A stretch of DNA of 64,000 nucleotides from Pandoraea anhela (GTDB lineage: Bacteria > Pseudomonadota > Gammaproteobacteria > Burkholderiales > Burkholderiaceae): assembly GCF_902459655.1 (NCBI RefSeq), contig NZ_CABPSB010000001.1:186001-250000 (forward strand), in the 5' to 3' direction. A program made the translations under genes and the position numbers. The first letter of the stretch is position 1. Each line of letters begins with the position of its first letter. Shown in pieces: positions 8,703 to 16,762 of this stretch. The notes below the pieces were generated by a model, which was not told the origin of the DNA, ran no database searches, and saw nothing but the letters and a program-made list of their open reading frames with translations.

Positions 8703-9893
8703 TTAGTGGTGCTTGCCCGATTCGGTCGTCGAGCCGGACGCCCCCGACGACGATCCGCTCGAACCTGCCGTACCGGAGGCCGTACCGGAGGCCGTACCGG
8801 AGGCCGTACTGGCGGCGGTGCCGGAACCCGGCGTGCCTACCGTGCCGCTCTGCCCCGAAGAACGCTGGGTGGCCGATGCGCCCGCCCCTGCGCCGCCGCG
8901 CTGAGCATCGCCCTGTCCGAACGACGACTGCGTGCGGATGCGGTTCTCAACGTCCTGGACACCGAAGCATTGTTCCGCGACGTCTTCGATCACATGCTTC
9001 ATCCAACGCTCAGGCACATGGCCTTGCAACTCGACACGACCGTCCTTCACCTGCACGGTGACGTCCTGCACTTCGAGCTGATGCGCCATACACAGGCGCT
9101 CGCAAACATCCTCACGAATGCGCTCGTCGGTGCGGCTATAGCCCTTCGGCCCTTGCCGGTGACGCATGTCCGTCGATTGGCCGCCTGCGTAGCCGTACGC
9201 CTGCCCCCGCTGGCCGGCGTCCTGACGCCCCTGCCAACGTCCTTGCTCCGGTGAGAAACCGCCGCCGTAGCGTTGCTGCCGAGCGCCACCGGTCGATCCA
9301 TACATCGCCGGGCGACCATCGTTGCGATCGTCATCGCGAGCGTCCTGACGACCGTAGTCGCCGCCATGGTCATGACCATAGTCGCGGCCGTAGTCTCCAC
9401 CGTAGTCTCCACCGTAGTCTCGGCCGTAGTCTCGGTCGTTGTGGCGACCATAAACCGGACCGAAATCGCCGCGGTCGTCCCCACGGTAATCACCGCTGCC
9501 GCCCCCGAGGAAGCCGCCCTCGTCGTCACGGCCATAGCGCCTGCCGTAGCCGCTACGCGATCCATACATGTCGCAGTTTTGCCTACCGCCCTGCGACTGG
9601 CCGTAGGCGTTGCGCGAATCGCCCCGCCACTCGCCGTGCCACTCGCCCTGCCGCGCATTGCCGTAGCGTGCGTCCCGGGATTCGCGCGCGCGCCCCGCTT
9701 CGCTCCAGTCGGCCTGCCACTCGCCACGCTCGCGCGACGGCGACATGCCATACTCGTCCTCCTGGTCATAGCCGGAGAAGTCCCGCTGCATCGCCTCGTC
9801 GTCGTCATCGCGACGGTATTGGCCACGCTGCCCACCACCTTGCATCTGCCGTTCGCTGTCGCGCGTGGCGGACATTGAGTTTCGTCGTTGCAT
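8703..9893 (-). CDS. BON-domain protein with Gly/Tyr/Asp/Arg repeats
   Basis: A 396-residue hydrophilic protein. The N-terminal two thirds is low complexity, rich in Gly, Arg, Asp and Tyr, with a DYGRDYGGDYGG-type repeat at about 155-182. A single BON domain follows at about 254-320 (IREDVCERL, VTVQVKDGRVELQGHV, VENRIR). BON domains are thought to bind membranes or phospholipids. The tail is a Ser/Gly/Thr/Ala repeat (SGTA units) ending in HH. ATG 9893 follows AGGAGA with 8-bp spacing; no signal peptide is visible. It may be a stress or surface-associated protein. Confidence 0.83.
   Translation of the reverse strand: MQRRNSMSATRDSERQMQGGGQRGQYRRDDDDEAMQRDFSGYDQEDEYGMSPSRERGEWQADWSEAGRARESRDARYGNARQGEWHGEWRGDSRNAYGQSQGGRQNCDMYGSRSGYGRRYGRDDEGGFLGGGSGDYRGDDRGDFGPVYGRHNDRDYGRDYGGDYGGDYGRDYGHDHGGDYGRQDARDDDRNDGRPAMYGSTGGARQQRYGGGFSPEQGRWQGRQDAGQRGQAYGYAGGQSTDMRHRQGPKGYSRTDERIREDVCERLCMAHQLEVQDVTVQVKDGRVELQGHVPERWMKHVIEDVAEQCFGVQDVENRIRTQSSFGQGDAQRGGAGAGASATQRSSGQSGTVGTPGSGTAASTASGTASGTASGTAGSSGSSSGASGSTTESGKHH
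8770..8815. repeat. 12-bp tandem repeat within BON gene
   Basis: About four copies of a unit like GTACCGGAGGCC encode the Ser-Gly-Thr-Ala repeat at the protein C-terminus. The last copies are diverged. A similar array near 9395-9430 (GTAGTCTCCACC-like) encodes the Asp-Tyr-Gly-Gly repeat. Confidence 0.8.
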
Positions 9894-10122
9894 GATGATT
9901 CTCCTGTTCAACGGCGTCGCCGGCCCGGAAGCAACGGCCTCCGTCCAGCCGCGTCGGCACCAGACAGTAAGCCTGCAAGTCGTATGCCATCGCCGCGCAC
10001 CACGCTGCGCCGCCTGCGGCGCTCGGTCGCGCGGACGGCCGGTGAGGAATTTTTTCCATGTCTGGCAAGTTCGTCCTGCCGGCGGGGACGTTGCGTTTTC
10101 CGTCGACTTTGCTTCGACGCGC

Positions 10123-10150
10123 TTGACGTCACACGCGCATAGCGTATAGA
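10123..10150 (+). promoter_or_regulatory. Strong sigma-70 promoter upstream of DapA-family gene
   Basis: TTGACG (10123-10128) and TATAGA (10145-10150) are separated by 16 bp, one of the best sigma-70 matches in the window. Initiation near 10157 would leave a leader of about 300 nt before the ATG at 10456. Confidence 0.6.
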
Positions 10151-10158
10151 GTCTGCGC

Positions 10159-10257
10159 ATGACGAATATCCGCCACCTCCACTCGCCCGCTTTGGGTGCT
10201 GTCCTCACGGGACAGGTGGGTGCGTTCGTCAAAAGCAAAAAACAGTCGCTCAACTGA
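10159..10257 (+). CDS. Candidate 32-residue leader peptide
   Basis: A short ORF starts only a couple of bases after the predicted transcription start, so it would be almost leaderless. The product begins MTNIRHLHSP and ends FVKSKKQSLN, with three lysine codons close together just before the stop. The stop lies inside the left arm of a 14-bp hairpin. Placement before a DapA-family gene makes a leader-peptide role possible, but translation is unproven and no ribosome site is seen. Confidence 0.3.
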   Translation: MTNIRHLHSPALGAVLTGQVGAFVKSKKQSLN

Positions 10258-10288
10258 CCGGAGCGTGCTGTTCCGTCAGTTGAGCGAC
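10231..10288 (-). terminator. Inverted repeat with T-tract on the minus strand
   Basis: Arms GTCGCTCAACTGAC (10245-10258) and GTCAGTTGAGCGAC (10275-10288) pair perfectly around a 16-nt loop. Read on the minus strand the stem is followed by TGTTTTTTGCTTTT, the form of an intrinsic terminator. On the plus strand there is no T-run, so there it would act only as a leader hairpin. A competing plus-strand hairpin, TTCCGTC (10271-10277) with GACGGAA (10286-10292), shares the right arm. Confidence 0.6.
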
Positions 10289-10455
10289 GGAATAGCCACG
10301 TGGACCCGGCAGTCCCGCCCCGCGCCTCGCGCCCGCCTGCATTACCCGGCCTGCCCCGAAGTCTTCTACGCGTCTCGATGTCCGCGTCGCCCTGCTGAAC
10401 GGTTTCCGCACAGGTCATCACTCGTTCATCGCATTCGTACGTTCAGGGAGACACC

Positions 10456-11463
10456 ATGCAAGACGCGCAACCTCAGACAACTTCCCCCCTTTCGACGGTT
10501 TCGTCGGCGACATCGGCCCACGCCGGGTTTCGCGGCATCTGGTTGCCGCTGGTCACGCCCTTCGTCCGTGACGGCGCGAACACCCCGGTCGATCACGCCG
10601 CGCTGCGGCGGCTCGTCGCGCATTACCGTCGTTCCGGCATTGCCGGGTTCGTGATCTGCGGCACGACCGGCGAGGCGGCTGCGCTGGACGACGCCGAACA
10701 ACTCGCCGTGCTCGAGACCGTGCTGGGCGAAGCCGACGGCACGCCGGTGATCGCCGGGTTGGCGGGCAACCATCTCGGCCATACGCTCGCCCGCCTGGAC
10801 GCATTCAACGCGCTGCCGCTCGCCGGGGTGCTCACGCCCGCACCGTATTACATCCGGCCGTCGCAGGCGGGGCTCGTCGACTGGTTCCGCACGCTCGCGG
10901 ATCGTTCTGACGCGCCGCTCGTGCTCTACGACATTCCGTATCGCACCGGCGCAACGCTCACGCTCGATACGCTCCTGACGCTGGCGGGTCACGGCAATAT
11001 TCGCGCCATCAAGGATTGCGGCGGCAATGCCCACACCACGCAAGCGCTCATCGCAGACGGCCGTCTGTCCGTGCTCGCGGGGGAAGATCATCAGTTGCTG
11101 TCAACGCTCGCGATGGGCGGACATGGCGCGATCATCGCGTCGTCGCACTGCCGTCCGGCACATTTCGCCGCGCTGTATCGCGCCGTGCAGTCACAGCAAC
11201 TGGCGGCGGCGCGGGTGCGCTTTCACGCGGTCATGCCCGTGGTGAAGCTGTTGTTTGCGCAAGCGAATCCCGGCCCGGTCAAGGCATGGCTTGCGCGCGA
11301 AGGCTTGCTGGACGATGTGCTGCGCGCGCCGATGACCAGCGCATCGCCGGCGCTGGCGCAGCAGTTGGTGGACGCGGTCGCCGCCATCGACGCCGAGTTC
11401 GGGGTGCAGGTGGCCGCCCCGGCCGACGCAGCGAATGCCGTCAGTGCCGTCGGTACCGCCTGA
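10456..11463 (+). CDS. Dihydrodipicolinate synthase (DapA) family protein
   Basis: A 335-residue aldolase of the DHDPS/N-acetylneuraminate lyase family, somewhat longer than typical DapA because of N- and C-terminal extensions. Visible features are GIWLPLVTPF, the GTTGEAAAL loop, Tyr in VLYDIPYRTG (which also keeps the Arg of DHDPS) and the Schiff-base Lys in AIKDCGGN. The family condenses pyruvate with an aldehyde; lysine synthesis (aspartate semialdehyde) is possible, but a paralogue with another substrate is equally likely since no other lysine gene is nearby. The ATG is preceded by AGGGAGA. A promoter and hairpin leader lie upstream. Confidence 0.82.
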   Translation: MQDAQPQTTSPLSTVSSATSAHAGFRGIWLPLVTPFVRDGANTPVDHAALRRLVAHYRRSGIAGFVICGTTGEAAALDDAEQLAVLETVLGEADGTPVIAGLAGNHLGHTLARLDAFNALPLAGVLTPAPYYIRPSQAGLVDWFRTLADRSDAPLVLYDIPYRTGATLTLDTLLTLAGHGNIRAIKDCGGNAHTTQALIADGRLSVLAGEDHQLLSTLAMGGHGAIIASSHCRPAHFAALYRAVQSQQLAAARVRFHAVMPVVKLLFAQANPGPVKAWLAREGLLDDVLRAPMTSASPALAQQLVDAVAAIDAEFGVQVAAPADAANAVSAVGTA

Positions 11464-11508
11464 GGGCACCGATGCCCCAAGCCGACCGCGCTGACGGACG
11501 GCGCGACG

Positions 11509-13143
11509 TCAGGCGACAACGCGCAAATGTGCGTCGCCTGACGTTGTGAGCGTCGCGGACAGCGGCACGATGCTCACGTTCGGACGGCGCTCCCGGTCGG
11601 CGTGGCTCACACGGAACTTGCCTGCTTCGCTCACCAGCTCGCCTGCCTGCTGACGCAGATGCTCCGCCGCTGCTGCCGCCTCCTCCACCAGTGCAGCGTT
11701 TTGCTGCGTGACCTGATCCATCTGCGCGACAGCCTGATTGACTTGCTCGATGCCGCGCGCCTGTTCGTCGCTGGCGGCGGCGATTTCCGTAATCAGTTCG
11801 CTCACGCGGCGTACCGACAAGACGATCTGATCCATCGTGCGTCCCGCGACCTCCACGCGCGACGAGCCGTCCTGCACCTGGCGCACGGATGTTGCGATCA
11901 GTTCGCGAATCTCCTTCGCAGTGCCTGCCGAGCGCTGGGCAAGCGTGCGGACTTCACCGGCGACAACGGCGAAACCCCGCCCCTGTTCACCCGCGCGCGC
12001 GGCCTCCACTGCGGCATTGAGCGCGAGAATGTTGGTCTGGAACGCGATACCCTCGATGGCCGCGATCATCTCGCTCATGCGAGCCGAGGCACTGGCCATC
12101 GCCTGCATCGTCTCGACCACGGCGCGCACGCTTTGCGCGCCGGCGTCGGCCACGCCCGACGCCTCTTGCGACAGACGCTTCGCTTCCAACGCATGCTCGA
12201 CGTTCTGACGTACGGTCGAGGTCAGTTCTTCCATCGAAGCGGCCGTCTCTTCGAGCGACGCGGCCTGCTCCTCGGTGCGCTGCGACAGATCCGTATTGCC
12301 CTGAGCGATTTCGCGTGCGGCGGTATCGATCGCGCCGGACGCGCCTTGAATGTTGCGCACGAGGTACCCCAACTGTTCGATAGCGGTGTCGAGTGCCTTC
12401 GCCATCTGACCGATTTCATCGGTCGAATCGACCTGCACGCGGTGCGTCAAATCGCCGTTGGCCAGCGCACTCGCCCCCGCGACCGTGGACCGTACGGGGC
12501 GTGTGACCGAGCGCGCAATCGCCACGCCGCACACGACCGACGCCGCAACGGATGCCAACAGCGTGGCGAGCAGCCACAAACGGGCGGACAGATAAGCGTC
12601 GTTGGCATCGGCGGCCTCTTTGGCGCTCACGGCCTTGCCCACGTTCATCAGGTCGTCCAGCGGTGAGAAAAACGTCATTTGCACCTTCTGTATCGGCCCC
12701 ATCAACTCGCTCCTCACCGCAGCGAAATCACCGTTGTGCACCAGCGTTCGGAACCGTTCGATCTCCTTGCCGTACGCCGCGGCCGCCCCCGTCAACGTGC
12801 CGTAGAGCGCCTTGCCCTTTTCGGTGTAGAACATCGTCGCCATGCCTTCGAGGCTCTTGAGGTTCGCGCGATGCAGTTCATCGATCTTGCCCAGTCGTGC
12901 ATCGAGTTGCGAAGCATCCTCCAACATGGCGATGTCGCGCATGAGCACCGCGACTTGAGACGCGCGATCCTTCAGGTTGTGGAACTCGAGAATCTTGTTG
13001 TTCAGATCGGAGACGATGAGTTGCGTGTTTTTATCCATCGTCACCATTTTCGTGACGGCGACGACCGCCACGACCAACAGCATCAATACGTTGACGGTGA
13101 AGGCGGCGGCGAGCCGTTTGCTGATACTCAGGTTCTTGAACAT
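11509..13143 (-). CDS. Methyl-accepting chemotaxis protein
   Basis: A 544-residue chemoreceptor. TM1 is at about 11-32 (LAAAFTVNVLMLLVVAVVAV), a periplasmic four-helix ligand domain spans about 33-190, and TM2 (LWLLATLLASVAASVVCGVAI) leads into a HAMP domain (TRPVRSTVAGASALANGDL). The cytoplasmic signalling domain contains the conserved hairpin tip FQTNILALNAAVEAARAGEQ and a methylation-helix segment EEQAASLEETAASMEELTS. There is no C-terminal NWETF-type CheR tether. ATG 13143 is chosen over TTG 13164. A FliA-like promoter about 130 bp upstream agrees with the role. The ligand is unknown. Confidence 0.92.
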   Translation of the reverse strand: MFKNLSISKRLAAAFTVNVLMLLVVAVVAVTKMVTMDKNTQLIVSDLNNKILEFHNLKDRASQVAVLMRDIAMLEDASQLDARLGKIDELHRANLKSLEGMATMFYTEKGKALYGTLTGAAAAYGKEIERFRTLVHNGDFAAVRSELMGPIQKVQMTFFSPLDDLMNVGKAVSAKEAADANDAYLSARLWLLATLLASVAASVVCGVAIARSVTRPVRSTVAGASALANGDLTHRVQVDSTDEIGQMAKALDTAIEQLGYLVRNIQGASGAIDTAAREIAQGNTDLSQRTEEQAASLEETAASMEELTSTVRQNVEHALEAKRLSQEASGVADAGAQSVRAVVETMQAMASASARMSEMIAAIEGIAFQTNILALNAAVEAARAGEQGRGFAVVAGEVRTLAQRSAGTAKEIRELIATSVRQVQDGSSRVEVAGRTMDQIVLSVRRVSELITEIAAASDEQARGIEQVNQAVAQMDQVTQQNAALVEEAAAAAEHLRQQAGELVSEAGKFRVSHADRERRPNVSIVPLSATLTTSGDAHLRVVA

Positions 13144-13272
13144 TGCTTTGCGCGCTTTAGTCAATGGTTGCGATAGGTTTGCGTCGTCTCGCGGCCGCAG
13201 TGTCGATCCGCCGCCGGCATGCGCGGCAGTCGCTGTGTGCGTCGCTGTCTCTCTCTGTCCCTCTGACGAGAC

Positions 13273-13299
13273 TTAACGAGTGCTTTTGAGGAAACTTGA
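13273..13299 (-). promoter_or_regulatory. Candidate sigma-28 (FliA) promoter for the chemoreceptor
   Basis: Read on the minus strand: TCAAGTTT, an 11-bp spacer, then CTCGTTAA. The FliA consensus is TAAAGTTT-N11-GCCGATAA, so the -35 matches at 7 of 8 positions, the -10 at 5 of 8, and the spacing is exact. The leader would be about 120 nt. Confidence 0.5.
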
Positions 13300-13531
13300 G
13301 TGCCCCCTCGAGAAAATCGCAGAACATCCCCGAAATGCCCGTCACATAAGGCTTTCCACGGGTAGCCACTTGCCCCGCAAGCGCGCCGGCGCAATGGAAA
13401 TTACATATATCAGGGATCCGATGACATCGACGTTGAACGCAATGCCGACAGCGTGACGCCAATGACGCGCGACGGCGCCCTCCGCATCGCGACTTTCATG
13501 AGATTCATGACATCCATGACGCTCACGACCT
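13300..13531. other. Gap between chemoreceptor promoter and DMT gene
   Basis: No convincing gene. The right end holds five diverged 9-bp units ending in CATG or CACG (13492-13536) that run into the 3' end of the DMT transporter gene. Confidence 0.5.
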
Positions 13532-14056
13532 TCATGAACCGGCGGCACTCGCCGCAGCGGCGTTGACCGTGGGCGCGCGCGTACCCCATTGCACCACGAC
13601 CATGCCCGCGATGATGAGCACGACACCGGCTACGCGCACGAGATTGACCGGCTTGACGGCGAGTCCCATCAGTCCGAAATGATCGATGAGCAACGAGGCG
13701 ACGACCTGTCCGGCCACCACGCAAACGATGAAGTTGGCCGCGCCCAGACGCGGCGTCAGCACCAGGGCTGCCGTGATGTAGGCCACGCCCGCAACGCCGC
13801 CGATCCACAGCCACCACGGACCGCGCGCGGCAGCGGCGACATTCGGCAACCCGGCGCGCATGCCGATCAGCACCGGCAGCACCACGAGCAGACTGACCAG
13901 CAGCGACGCGACCGTGGCCCATAGGGGATGCCCCAGTGTGCGTCCGAGGGCGGCATTGCTGCCGGCCTGAAACGGCACGACCGCACCGGCGAACAGGGCC
14001 ACGCCCAACGGCAGCAGGACCGTTGCGGACAGTTGAGGGGTCAGGGATGCATTCAT
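13532..14056 (-). CDS. DMT-family (DUF606) small membrane transporter
   Basis: A 174-residue, very hydrophobic protein with five predicted membrane helices, beginning LLPLGVALFAGAVVPFQAGSNAALG. The motifs GSNAALGRTLGHPLWATVASLLVSLLV and GAANFIVCVVAGQVVASLLIDHFGL match the DUF606/YdcZ branch of the DMT superfamily, whose substrates are unknown. It is divergent from the LysR gene at 14154 with a 97-bp gap, suggesting regulation by that protein. Confidence 0.85.
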   Translation of the reverse strand: MNASLTPQLSATVLLPLGVALFAGAVVPFQAGSNAALGRTLGHPLWATVASLLVSLLVVLPVLIGMRAGLPNVAAAARGPWWLWIGGVAGVAYITAALVLTPRLGAANFIVCVVAGQVVASLLIDHFGLMGLAVKPVNLVRVAGVVLIIAGMVVVQWGTRAPTVNAAAASAAGS

Positions 14057-14105
14057 GAGGAGACCTCGCTAATCGTGAATAAGGCTTGCCTTGAGCATGA
14101 TTCAT

Positions 14106-14120
14106 CCATTTCAATAATGG
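14106..14120. promoter_or_regulatory. Possible LysR operator
   Basis: The palindrome CCATT-N5-AATGG sits in the short gap between the DMT transporter and the divergent LysR gene, about 34 bp before the regulator ATG. Regulator binding is inferred from position only. Confidence 0.35.
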
Positions 14121-14153
14121 AAATTAGAAATCGTCACACAAACTATTCGTCAT

Positions 14154-15083
14154 ATGGATGATTTGCGTCGAATCGACCTCAATCTGCTGCTGACGCTGCA
14201 CGCCCTGCTGGCCGAGCGTCACGTATCGCGCGCAGCGTTGCGACTGCATCGAAGTCAACCTGCCGTAAGCCATGCGCTCGCGCAGTTGCGCGGCATCTTC
14301 GACGACCCGTTGCTCGTGCGTCGCGACGGCGGTCTCGCGCTTACGGCGCGTGCGCTCGAACTCCAGCGCCCGCTCGAAGAGGCGCTTGATCGGTTGCAAG
14401 GGTTGTGGCATGCGCCGGCGTTCGATCCGCGTCGGGCGCGGCGAACCTTTCGCATTGCGTTATCCGATTATGGCTCGCGTGTGGCGCTGCCGGCGCTCAC
14501 GCGACGGCTTCGCGAGCAGGCGCCGGGCATCGATATCGCGGCCACCCAGGCAAGCCGCGAAGCGATGCTCACGCAGTTGCTCGATGGCGAAATCGACCTG
14601 GCGCTGGGCGTGTTCCACGACTGTCCGGGCGAGTTGGAGACGTTGACGCTGTTCGAAGAGTCGTTCGTCTGTCTGGCGGATCGTGCGACGTTGCCGGCGC
14701 GCGGCCATCTGACGATGGCGCAATGGATGGCGCGGCCGCACGTGCTGGTCGCCATGCGTCCGGGCGTGGATAACGAGATCGATCAGGCGCTCGCGGCGTC
14801 GGGACACGCGCGACGCATTGCTGTCACGCTACCGCACTGGAGTGTCGCCCCAGCGTTGATCGTCGGGACCGACCTCGTGCTGACGGTTGCACAGCGCGCC
14901 GTGGCTCACCTTCGCCACGACCGGAAATTGCGGCGCTTCGCCGCGCCGTTCGCGATTCCGCCGTTCCCGTTTCAAGCCGTGTGGCATACGCGCCGCGATG
15001 TCGATCCCGCGCATCGCTGGCTGCGCGAGCAGATCGTGCAGGTCTGTTCGGACGGGGCGTCGAGCGCCATCGAGGCACGCTGA
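14154..15083 (+). CDS. LysR-family regulator (NodD/LeuO-like branch)
   Basis: A 309-residue regulator. The DNA-binding domain begins LRRIDLNLLLTLHALLAERHVSRAAL with the helix-turn-helix RSQPAVSHALAQLR, a sequence style typical of the NodD/NahR/LeuO branch. The effector domain follows (FRIALSDYGSRVALPALTRRLRE). Its divergence from the DMT exporter suggests it controls that gene in response to an exported compound. Confidence 0.9.
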   Translation: MDDLRRIDLNLLLTLHALLAERHVSRAALRLHRSQPAVSHALAQLRGIFDDPLLVRRDGGLALTARALELQRPLEEALDRLQGLWHAPAFDPRRARRTFRIALSDYGSRVALPALTRRLREQAPGIDIAATQASREAMLTQLLDGEIDLALGVFHDCPGELETLTLFEESFVCLADRATLPARGHLTMAQWMARPHVLVAMRPGVDNEIDQALAASGHARRIAVTLPHWSVAPALIVGTDLVLTVAQRAVAHLRHDRKLRRFAAPFAIPPFPFQAVWHTRRDVDPAHRWLREQIVQVCSDGASSAIEAR

Positions 15084-15135
15084 CACATTGAGGCACATTG
15101 GGGGCGTCCGTAAGCCCATCGGATCGCGCCGATCG

Positions 15136-15181
15136 CTCCCGTCGCCCCCTATTGCCCCTATTGCCTCTGTCGCCCCCATAG
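15136..15181. repeat. Diverged 9-bp tandem array
   Basis: CTCCCGTCG, then (after one extra C) CCCCTATTG, CCCCTATTG, CCTCTGTCG and CCCCCATAG lie in the gap between the convergent LysR and SYLF genes. Two units are identical, the others diverged. Confidence 0.7.
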
Positions 15182-15225
15182 GCCTCAATCGCCCCTTTTT
15201 GCCCGTCCGAGGGGGCCGTGCGCGC

Positions 15226-15813
15226 TCAGATCTCGAGCTTCGTGATCTTGGTGCCGGACAGCGAGAGATCCCCCATGAGGCCACTGTTCGTCATGACGAA
15301 CACTTCGACCGGATGAGTAGACGCCGTTGTGTCGACCTGACCGTTCGCCCCGATCTTCACGAGCGCGACCGATGCATCGGCGCCGGCTGACCACCCGCTG
15401 GAGTTGCGGAATTTGTCGAGCGCCTCCTGCGTCATGAAGAGGTACACGATCGACTTCGACTGCATGCCGAGTTGCGCACCGATCGACCCGGAAGACAGGC
15501 TGTAGTAGCCGGTCGTCTTGCCGCCGACACGCAAGGCGCCGTCGCCGTGCTGACCGCCCACGATGACGCCCGCCTGAATGACCGAGGAAAAGACGAGCAC
15601 GCCGCGCGCCTTGCCGACCAGTTCACGCGAGCCGGGAACGGTCGAGAAAAGACGCGACAATGTGCCGTCTGCCGCAGCGTCGATGGATTGCTTGCGAGCG
15701 TTGTTCGCTTCGGGCGTCGCGGGCGTGTTACCCGTCGTCGAACATCCGGACATTGCTGCGCCCATGACCCCAGCGACAACCGCAGCCCCAAGAAATTGCC
15801 GACGTGTTTGCAT
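15226..15813 (-). CDS. SYLF/Ysc84-domain lipoprotein with Tat-like signal
   Basis: A 195-residue exported protein. The N-terminus MQTRRQFLGAAVVAGV contains a twin-arginine motif (TRRQFL) and a lipobox-like MSGC near residue 25, so it may be a Tat-exported lipoprotein. The rest is a SYLF (Ysc84-like) domain: KARGVLVFSSVIQAGVIVGGQHGDGAL, TTGYYSLSSGSIGAQLGMQSKSIVYLFM. Eukaryotic SYLF domains bind phosphoinositides; bacterial roles are unclear. The ATG is preceded by GGAG at about 9 bp. Confidence 0.88.
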   Translation of the reverse strand: MQTRRQFLGAAVVAGVMGAAMSGCSTTGNTPATPEANNARKQSIDAAADGTLSRLFSTVPGSRELVGKARGVLVFSSVIQAGVIVGGQHGDGALRVGGKTTGYYSLSSGSIGAQLGMQSKSIVYLFMTQEALDKFRNSSGWSAGADASVALVKIGANGQVDTTASTHPVEVFVMTNSGLMGDLSLSGTKITKLEI

Positions 15814-16019
15814 TTTTATATCTCCGCATGGTGAATCGGATATCGGGCGCCGTGCACCTCGCGTGCGACCGGCCACCGCGTGACGTCTCCCTCGCGGAGA
15901 CGTTGCGGGTTCCCTGGCCCGGATGGCCGGCGGGATACCTCAGGGCGAGTGTCGGATTTGTGACGGCGCTTCGCTATCGGGGTTTGGGGCAACGCCGTTT
16001 CCCCTTGGGGCAATGCGCC

Positions 16020-16604
16020 TCAGAGCCCCAACCCCGTGAGCAGCCCGTCGATCTGACGAATGAACGCCGGACGGTCGTACTTCACGAGGGCCATGCGCCA
16101 TAGGCCTTGCAGGAACGTCACGATGACCTGCGCGATGGTCTGCACTTCGAGCGGCGAGCGAAGTTTTCCGCGCGCCCGATCTTCGCTCAGGCGCGTCTCC
16201 AGCGCCGTGCGCAACTCGCGCAAGCCCTGCTCCGCGCGAGCCCGAAGCTCGGGCTCGGCGAGTACTTCGTCGACTTCCATGGCCGCCAGCATGCACAGCC
16301 TCGGCGCTTGCGGATCGTCCAGACAATCGAGCACGGCGGCAAAGAATGCACGAATGCCCGACGCTGCATCGGGGGCGGACCGCAGTGCGTGCATGCGCGC
16401 CGCGACAACCTGATCCTGATAGCGCTGCAAGCACGTCAGATAGAGGTGCTTCTTGCTCTTGAGGGTGTTGTAGAACGAGCCTTCGCCGATCTCCATGACT
16501 TTCAGGAGATCGCGCAACCCTGTCGCGGCGTAACCCCGTTGCCAGAACAACGTCGTCGCCTTGTCCAGTGCCTGCTCGTAATCGAATGCGAGTTTGCGTG
16601 CCAT
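16020..16604 (-). CDS. TetR-family repressor
   Basis: A 194-residue repressor with an N-terminal helix-turn-helix ([49 protein letters not shown]) and a C-terminal ligand domain containing the [10 protein letters not shown] segment common in this group. ATG 16604 has GAGG 12 bp upstream; an in-frame ATG at 16622 has none. It is divergent from the epoxide hydrolase gene at 16763, and two 16-bp palindromes in the gap are the likely operators. Confidence 0.88.
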   Translation of the reverse strand: MARKLAFDYEQALDKATTLFWQRGYAATGLRDLLKVMEIGEGSFYNTLKSKKHLYLTCLQRYQDQVVAARMHALRSAPDAASGIRAFFAAVLDCLDDPQAPRLCMLAAMEVDEVLAEPELRARAEQGLRELRTALETRLSEDRARGKLRSPLEVQTIAQVIVTFLQGLWRMALVKYDRPAFIRQIDGLLTGLGL

Positions 16605-16623
16605 GTGCGAAGCATACCTCATT

Positions 16624-16639
16624 TGTAACGTTCGCTAAA
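16624..16639. promoter_or_regulatory. TetR operator candidate, site 1
   Basis: TGTAACGTTCGCTAAA is an imperfect copy of the better palindrome at 16676-16691, with the same spacing. It lies 20 bp upstream of the tetR start and would allow autorepression. Confidence 0.5.
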
Positions 16640-16675
16640 AAATTCTTGATTGGCGTGCGTTCGTATGTTTAATAT

Positions 16676-16691
16676 TGTAGCACTCGCTACA
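16676..16691. promoter_or_regulatory. TetR operator candidate, site 2
   Basis: TGTAGCACTCGCTACA is a perfect 6-bp inverted repeat around a 4-bp centre. It lies about 70 bp upstream of the epoxide hydrolase start and 52 bp from site 1. A third half-like sequence (TTAGCGTTCA) follows at 16694. Confidence 0.6.
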
Positions 16692-16762
16692 TTTTAGCGT
16701 TCATTCACCCGTCGAAGTCCCGGCTCCCCCATTTGTCCGGGCTTCATCTCCGGAGTTTTTCG

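Noticed and set aside
9894-10421. N-terminal extension of the BON protein frame
   Set aside because: ATG 9893 has AGGAGA at ideal spacing, and the extension is Arg-rich shadow sequence crossing the leader of the DapA-family gene.
11464-11482. Short GGGCA-CCGA-TGCCC hairpin as terminator of the DapA-family gene
   Set aside because: Five base pairs only and no T-run follows.
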